Assembly: GCA_900540875.1 (NCBI GenBank)
Contig: UQHT01000005.1
Coordinates: 1 to 64,000, forward strand
DNA: 64,000 nucleotides
From: an uncultured Collinsella sp.
GTDB lineage: Bacteria; Actinomycetota; Coriobacteriia; Coriobacteriales; Coriobacteriaceae
Direction: 5' to 3'
Part shown: positions 59,980 to 64,000 of the stretch, one piece after another
How positions within the stretch are numbered: position 1 is the stretch's first letter
Layout of the letters: each line of letters starts with the position of its first letter
Program-made: the position numbers and the translations under genes
Notes under the pieces: model-generated
Databases searched by the model: none
Told to the model about the DNA's origin: nothing
The model's input: the letters and a program-made list of their open reading frames with translations, nothing else

Positions 59980-61194
59980 TTACCGTGCATTAAAAACGTA
60001 GCAGTCCAGGCGGTCGCACGCTTCCCTCACGAGCGAAAGCGGCAGCGCCAGATTCACGCGGATGTGACAGGGCCCGTGGAACGGACGGCCGTCCTGATAC
60101 CCCACGCCCACACGAGCGCCCTCGTCGAGCAACCACTGAATATCGCGGCCATGCTCGCGACACCACTCGGTACAGTCTAGAAACACCATGTAGGTGCCCT
60201 GTGGACGCGAATAGGACACGCCCTCAAAATGCTCGTCCACGTAATCGCAGAAGTACTCGATATTACCGGCAAGCACCTGGTTGAGCTCATCAACCCACTC
60301 GTAGCCTTGCGGCTGGTAGGCACCGATAAGCGCATGCATGGAGAGGACATTCATCTCGTTGTAGTGGGTCTTGTTGGACACAGCGCACACGCGGTCGCGC
60401 AACGTCTCGTTATAGATGATGTGGTAGCTGCCGACCAGGCCCGCCAGGTTAAACGTCTTGCTGGGCGCGTAGAGGGCAACCGTGCGCATGCGGGCATCCT
60501 CGCTCACCGACTGCGTCGGGATATGCCTGTGACCCGGCAGGATGATATCGGACCAAATCTCATCCGAGATCACCACGCAATCGTGCTGGCAATAGATGTC
60601 CATGGCACGTTCGATCTCGTCGCGCTCCCATACGCGGCCGCAGGGATTGTGCGGCGAGCAGAACACCGCGGCATGGATGTGGTTTTGGGCGAGCTTGCGC
60701 TCCATGTCCTCAAAGTCCATACGCCACACGCCTTGGTCGTCGAGCTTAAGCGGGCTGTGGACAATGCGATAGCCCGCGGCTTCGATAGACTTGGTGAAAC
60801 CGATGTAGGTGGGGCTGTGAACCAGCACCGCATCGCCCGGCTGGACATACGCGCGCAGTGTCGACACGACACCGCCCAGTACGCCGTTTTCGTAGCCGAT
60901 ATGCTCAGGAAGCAGGCCCTTAACGCCATTGCGGCGGCTCTGCCATTCGATGATGCGGTCAAAGTACTCGTCGCGCGGATCGAAATAGCCAAACATGGGA
61001 TGCTGGGCGCGCTGAATGATGTGCTCCTGAACCGTGGGCACCGTGGCAAAATTCATGTCCGCCACCCACATGGGGATGCGGTCGAAGCCCTCGTCGGGTG
61101 CGTTCGGAGCCATGTCGGGGATCTCGCCCCAAGAGTCAACGGCAATGGAGTCCATGCCGTGGCGGTCGATGATTGAAGTGAAGTCGTATTTCAT
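59980..61194 (-). CDS. PatB/MalY-type PLP-dependent C-S lyase
   Basis: A 404-aa fold-type I PLP enzyme. Its PMWVADMNF N-terminal motif, NPCGRVW, SDEIWSD and APSKTFNLAGL (PLP lysine) match cystathionine beta-lyases of the PatB/MalY group. It likely cleaves cystathionine or cysteine conjugates and releases thiols or H2S. GGGAGCCCAGC precedes ATG 61194. Confidence 0.9.
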   Translation of the reverse strand: MKYDFTSIIDRHGMDSIAVDSWGEIPDMAPNAPDEGFDRIPMWVADMNFATVPTVQEHIIQRAQHPMFGYFDPRDEYFDRIIEWQSRRNGVKGLLPEHIGYENGVLGGVVSTLRAYVQPGDAVLVHSPTYIGFTKSIEAAGYRIVHSPLKLDDQGVWRMDFEDMERKLAQNHIHAAVFCSPHNPCGRVWERDEIERAMDIYCQHDCVVISDEIWSDIILPGHRHIPTQSVSEDARMRTVALYAPSKTFNLAGLVGSYHIIYNETLRDRVCAVSNKTHYNEMNVLSMHALIGAYQPQGYEWVDELNQVLAGNIEYFCDYVDEHFEGVSYSRPQGTYMVFLDCTEWCREHGRDIQWLLDEGARVGVGYQDGRPFHGPCHIRVNLALPLSLVREACDRLDCYVFNAR

Positions 61195-61306
61195 GCTGGG
61201 CTCCCGTGCAAAGATGACTGTTTCGATAGGCGTTATTGTCCACCAGCGTGGGCGGTTTTGGCATGGGGTTTGCTGTTGATTTTGGTGGGTGCAGACGAAT
61301 TGCCGG

Positions 61307-62053
61307 CTAGTCCTGCGCGTCGTTGATGGCGGTCACCGTCAATCGGGCCCCATCGACCGTAAACGATATGTCGAGCCCAGCGTAAGCCAAATGGTAAATG
61401 CGGTTTGGCTCGTGTTTGCTGCCCGCGCGGCGCGGATCCTGGTGAAGAACCTCAACCAAGCCGGGGAGCTTTGCGGGCGGGACCATGTCTTGAAGCGCTT
61501 GCGGGAACTCAACATCGAGCTCTTGCCACGGAGCATCCTCAATCCAGCCGCCGGTCGCATCCGGGTGGCAGTCCGCAAACGGAATGTAGGGCTTAATGTC
61601 GTAGATGGGCGTGCCGTCGCGCAGATCGGCCCCCAACACATGAATGATGGGACCATCGTCAGTGAGCTCGACACGATCGAGCTTGACACAGGTGAGCCCG
61701 ATGGGATTAGGGCGAAACGGACTGCGCGCGGCAAACACGCCCACACGCTCGGCTCCGCCCAGACGCGGCGGACGCACGGTTTTCGACCATTTTGCGTTGG
61801 TGCCGGACCTGTCCTGCGTTTTGGCATCGGCGGCTATGTCCTTAGCCGTGCCGCCGGGCGTGCCGTTTTCGAAGCGCCAGAGCAGCCATAGGTGAGAGAA
61901 GGAGTCCAGACCCTCAACCGCTGCGTTGGAGGCAAATTCCGGCTCAAAAACGATGCGTCCCTGCAGGTGAGGCGCCAAAAAGCTGTTGCGCGGGATGCCG
62001 AACTTCTGCGGCAGGTCGGTATGTATGTGTGCGATAGGTTCCATGTCGGTCAT
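61307..62053 (-). CDS. trmO: tRNA (t6A37) N6-methyltransferase
   Basis: A 248-aa TrmO (TsaA/YaeB family), SAM-dependent, methylating t6A37. The FSHLWLLWRF and RSPFRPNPIGLT motifs are diagnostic. A second N-terminal Met codon three residues in is possible. Confidence 0.92.
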   Translation of the reverse strand: MTDMEPIAHIHTDLPQKFGIPRNSFLAPHLQGRIVFEPEFASNAAVEGLDSFSHLWLLWRFENGTPGGTAKDIAADAKTQDRSGTNAKWSKTVRPPRLGGAERVGVFAARSPFRPNPIGLTCVKLDRVELTDDGPIIHVLGADLRDGTPIYDIKPYIPFADCHPDATGGWIEDAPWQELDVEFPQALQDMVPPAKLPGLVEVLHQDPRRAGSKHEPNRIYHLAYAGLDISFTVDGARLTVTAINDAQD

Positions 62054-62185
62054 TGTACGGCATGGAGGTGTGGGACGTTACGCGCAATTCTTCGCCGCGG
62101 TCCCCCGTCGTGCAACCAACGGTTGCTTGGAAGGGCGCCCGCCGCCGCTTATGCTTAAGCCATCAACCAGCAGAAAGGAGCCGTT

Positions 62186-63013
62186 ATGGCCTTCGCAGAA
62201 AAGCTCATCGCTGTCCGTCGCGCCCATCACCTAACCCAAGAGCAGCTCGCCGCCAAGCTCTTCGTCACACGCCAAGCCATCAGCCGTTGGGAGCGCGGTG
62301 AGGTCACACCGGGCATCGACATGATGAAGCTCATTGCCGCTGTGACCGGCGAGCCCCTGTCTCACCTGCTCGAAATGCCCGAGCACTACTGCCAGAGCTG
62401 CGGCATGATACTCACGCCCGACGACTGCGGTACCGATGCTCACGGCGCCACGACCGACCATTACTGCAAGTGGTGCTACGACCACGGCAAGTACACCTAC
62501 GAGACCACGATGGAGGCAATGATCGAGGACTGCGCTCCGCGCCTGGCGCAAAACACCGGCATGTCGCTCGACGAGGCTGTCTCGCTCATGGGCGCCGTGC
62601 TGCCGCAACTGGAGCGCTGGCGTACCGTGCAGGAAAACGAGGAGCGCTACGGCGCCGAGGCACGGGCGCGCTATGGCGATGAGGCTATCGATGCAGCAAA
62701 CGAAACGTTACTGGACATGGATCCTCAGACATGGAACGACATGAAAGAACTTGAACGCGCTATTCTGGGTCAGCTCTCGATTGCCATGGGCGACGGGGAT
62801 CCCAAGAGCACCGAGGCCCAAAAACTTGTTGCGATGCATCGCCGTTGGATTAGCCTCAACTGGGGAAGCGAGCCCCAAGACGAGGCATATCTGGGGCTCG
62901 CCCACGGCTACCTCGCCGATCAGCGCTTTATCGACTACTACGACAAGCCCTGCGGCGCCGGCGCCACGGCGCTTCTGGTTCAGGCGATCGAGTCGTCGTT
63001 GACGCGCGCATAG
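62186..63013 (+). CDS. XRE regulator fused to zinc ribbon and TipAS-like domain
   Basis: A 275-aa protein of three parts. The first is an XRE HTH (residues ~5-60, TQEQLAAKLFVTRQAISRWE). The second is a four-Cys zinc ribbon (YCQSCGMIL ... YCKWCYDHGKYTYE, 69-97), as in the zf-ribbon_2 family. The third is a C-terminal helical domain (about 140-272) with ERYGAEARARYGDE, LAHGYLADQRF and YYDK segments, characteristic of TipAS, the thiopeptide-binding domain of Streptomyces TipA. A ligand-induced multidrug-type regulator is likely; the ligand is unknown. AAAGGAG precedes ATG 62186. Confidence 0.85.
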   Translation: MAFAEKLIAVRRAHHLTQEQLAAKLFVTRQAISRWERGEVTPGIDMMKLIAAVTGEPLSHLLEMPEHYCQSCGMILTPDDCGTDAHGATTDHYCKWCYDHGKYTYETTMEAMIEDCAPRLAQNTGMSLDEAVSLMGAVLPQLERWRTVQENEERYGAEARARYGDEAIDAANETLLDMDPQTWNDMKELERAILGQLSIAMGDGDPKSTEAQKLVAMHRRWISLNWGSEPQDEAYLGLAHGYLADQRFIDYYDKPCGAGATALLVQAIESSLTRA

Positions 63014-63064
63014 ACCGCGGCGGCTTTGGGTATTTCAATCGAAACCCCAACCGATTGGAGACCT

Positions 63065-63310
63065 ATGGCTACTGATCACAAGCTCGAGCTGTACGTTATG
63101 ACCGGCTGTCCGTATTGCATAAAGGTCAAGCGCTTTTTGGCCGATAACGGCCTAACCATCTTAGAGCGAAACATCTCGACCGATTCCGATGCCGAGCAGA
63201 CACTCATCGCCGTCGGCGGAAAACGCCAGGTTCCCTGCCTGTTCATCGACGGCAAGCCACTCTACGAATCGAGCGACATCATCGCCTGGGTACAGGAGAA
63301 CCTGATCTAG
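63065..63310 (+). CDS. Glutaredoxin-like protein
   Basis: An 81-aa thioredoxin-fold protein with the dithiol active site CPYC (residues 15-18), a cis-Pro region (RQVPCLFID) and a GSH-binding-like SSDII. The CPYC motif and length match glutaredoxin 3. GGAGA precedes ATG 63065; an earlier GTG (63026) has no ribosome site. It follows the TipAS-type regulator by 51 bases. Confidence 0.9.
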   Translation: MATDHKLELYVMTGCPYCIKVKRFLADNGLTILERNISTDSDAEQTLIAVGGKRQVPCLFIDGKPLYESSDIIAWVQENLI

Positions 63311-63312
63311 TA

Positions 63313-63544
63313 CTCATTGGGGACGCACTTAAATGAGTAGTTCCACTCATTGGGGACGCACTTAAATGAGTAGTCGTTAAAGAACGTCCCCAATAACTAG
63401 TCCCCCGCCGAACCCAAACGTGTATGTCAGCATCCAAAGTCGACATTTTTCGACATCTTTGGGTGCTGACGTACAGCTTTTGCAACATAGTCGTTGGGGG
63501 CGTTCTTAAATGACTAGTCGTTAAAGAACGTCCCCAACGACTAA
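63313..63544. repeat. Palindromic repeat family C, cluster 3, with an unrelated hairpin
   Basis: Two copies of CTCATTGGGGACGCACTTAA with ATGAGTAG follow each other (about 63313-63374). Next come a TCGTTAAAGAACGTCCCC half, an unrelated 50-bp hairpin (63423-63473) and a full unit with arms at 63488-63507 and 63524-63543 (one mismatch). The last arm ends 1 base before the Dus stop codon. Confidence 0.88.
63423..63473. repeat. GTCAGCA...TGCTGAC hairpin inside cluster 3
   Basis: GTCAGCA-T-CCAAAG pairs with CTTTGG-G-TGCTGAC, extended by GTA/TAC. The loop contains two CGACAT copies. It is unlike the other families and interrupts the family C cluster. Confidence 0.75.
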
Positions 63545-64000
63545 CTAGCCGTGAAAGCGGGCTATGGGCGCAAGTGGCTGTTCGCGAAAGACGCGCTCGA
63601 CGGCGGCGCGGTATTCGTCGACCTTTTTGGTCTTGCGCACGATCTTGTGAACGTTAGCGGGATCGGCGAAGGCGCATTTGGCGTAGAACCACCACTCCTT
63701 CATGCGAAAGACCGCATTGCCGCCAATCTCTTCCGCATATGCCGCAAACAGCGTGTCGTGGAAGCGCTGCAGCTCAGCAGCCGTGGCAGTAGGGCCGCCC
63801 TTAACCATGCGAGCCAGCGCGGGGTTCGCAAGCAAGCCGCGCCCCAACATTACGTGACGCGTTCCGGGATAGGCCTCCACCAGCGCATCCATCTCCTCAA
63901 GATCAAAGATGTCGCCGTTGTAGGCCACCGGGAACGGCGCCCGCTCCAGCGTCTCGCCGTAAAACTCTTTGCGCGGCGAACCCACATAGCGGTCCTTTTG
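63545..64000 (-). CDS. tRNA-dihydrouridine synthase, C-terminal part
   Basis: The gene runs off the right edge; its last 151 codons are present. YNGDIFDLEEMDALVEAYPG and GRGLLANPALAR are the phosphate/FMN-binding end of the Dus TIM barrel, followed by the C-terminal helical RNA-binding domain. The enzyme reduces specific uridines in tRNA using FMN. The subtype cannot be determined from this fragment. Confidence 0.88.
   Translation of the reverse strand, partial: QKDRYVGSPRKEFYGETLERAPFPVAYNGDIFDLEEMDALVEAYPGTRHVMLGRGLLANPALARMVKGGPTATAAELQRFHDTLFAAYAEEIGGNAVFRMKEWWFYAKCAFADPANVHKIVRKTKKVDEYRAAVERVFREQPLAPIARFHG

Overview
The window reads as one continuous stretch of a high-GC Gram-positive chromosome. 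A Coriobacteriia gut anaerobe close to Collinsella is the best guess. This is inferred from the G+C-rich codon use, a complete bile salt hydrolase, LAXTG-type cell-wall sorting signals, tightly packed short transcription units with strong AGGAGG ribosome binding sites, and no outer-membrane or respiratory functions. I found no rRNA, tRNA, phage, transposase or CRISPR locus. About 57 protein genes are supported, one of them cut by the right edge. Many genes start downstream of the longest open frame; I used ribosome binding sites to set starts.

Left part (1-18.7 kb): an XRE-aminotransferase fusion, a LysR/EamA divergent pair, the Kup potassium transporter, bile salt hydrolase, a deformylase-like protein lacking its catalytic glutamate, and a purine permease. 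A tandemly duplicated ~2-kb unit follows, holding two beta-helix surface proteins and a leftover piece of the permease 3' end. Next come an esterase, UraA, a MetE-like methyltransferase with its LysR regulator, and a HAD phosphatase.

Middle (18.7-40.5 kb): a TPP riboswitch with a terminator controls thiM, a thiamine-binding protein gene and thiE. Then come a patatin-like lipase and two GGDEF proteins, one with a complete EAL domain, followed by small redox and metal genes and trmL. An unusual block holds two paralogous AAA-type ATPases around a UvrA-like ABC protein that lacks the UvrB-binding region, next to a TetM-like GTPase. Small RNA-modification genes (rsmJ, rlmA) and a 47-residue membrane microprotein follow.

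Right part (40.5-64 kb): a MATE exporter, a second LysR/EamA pair, ung, a short-chain dehydrogenase coupled to a queuosine-precursor-type transporter with a structured leader, prfC, and a GntR-controlled ABC exporter. These are followed by a ClC-type channel, a LOG-family protein, a K+ channel and two hybrid histidine kinases that use amino-acid-binding-protein modules as sensors. The end holds a PatB/MalY-type lyase, trmO, an XRE-zinc ribbon-TipAS fusion, a glutaredoxin and a partial Dus enzyme.

The most unusual non-coding signal is a set of at least five families of palindromic repeats placed at gene 3' ends, in places supplying the stop codon. One of them, at 48108-48402, is an exactly spaced array of eight 15-bp arms in alternating orientation with seven 25-bp gaps. 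They look like REP/REPIN-type non-autonomous elements (inference); no mobilising enzyme lies in this window.
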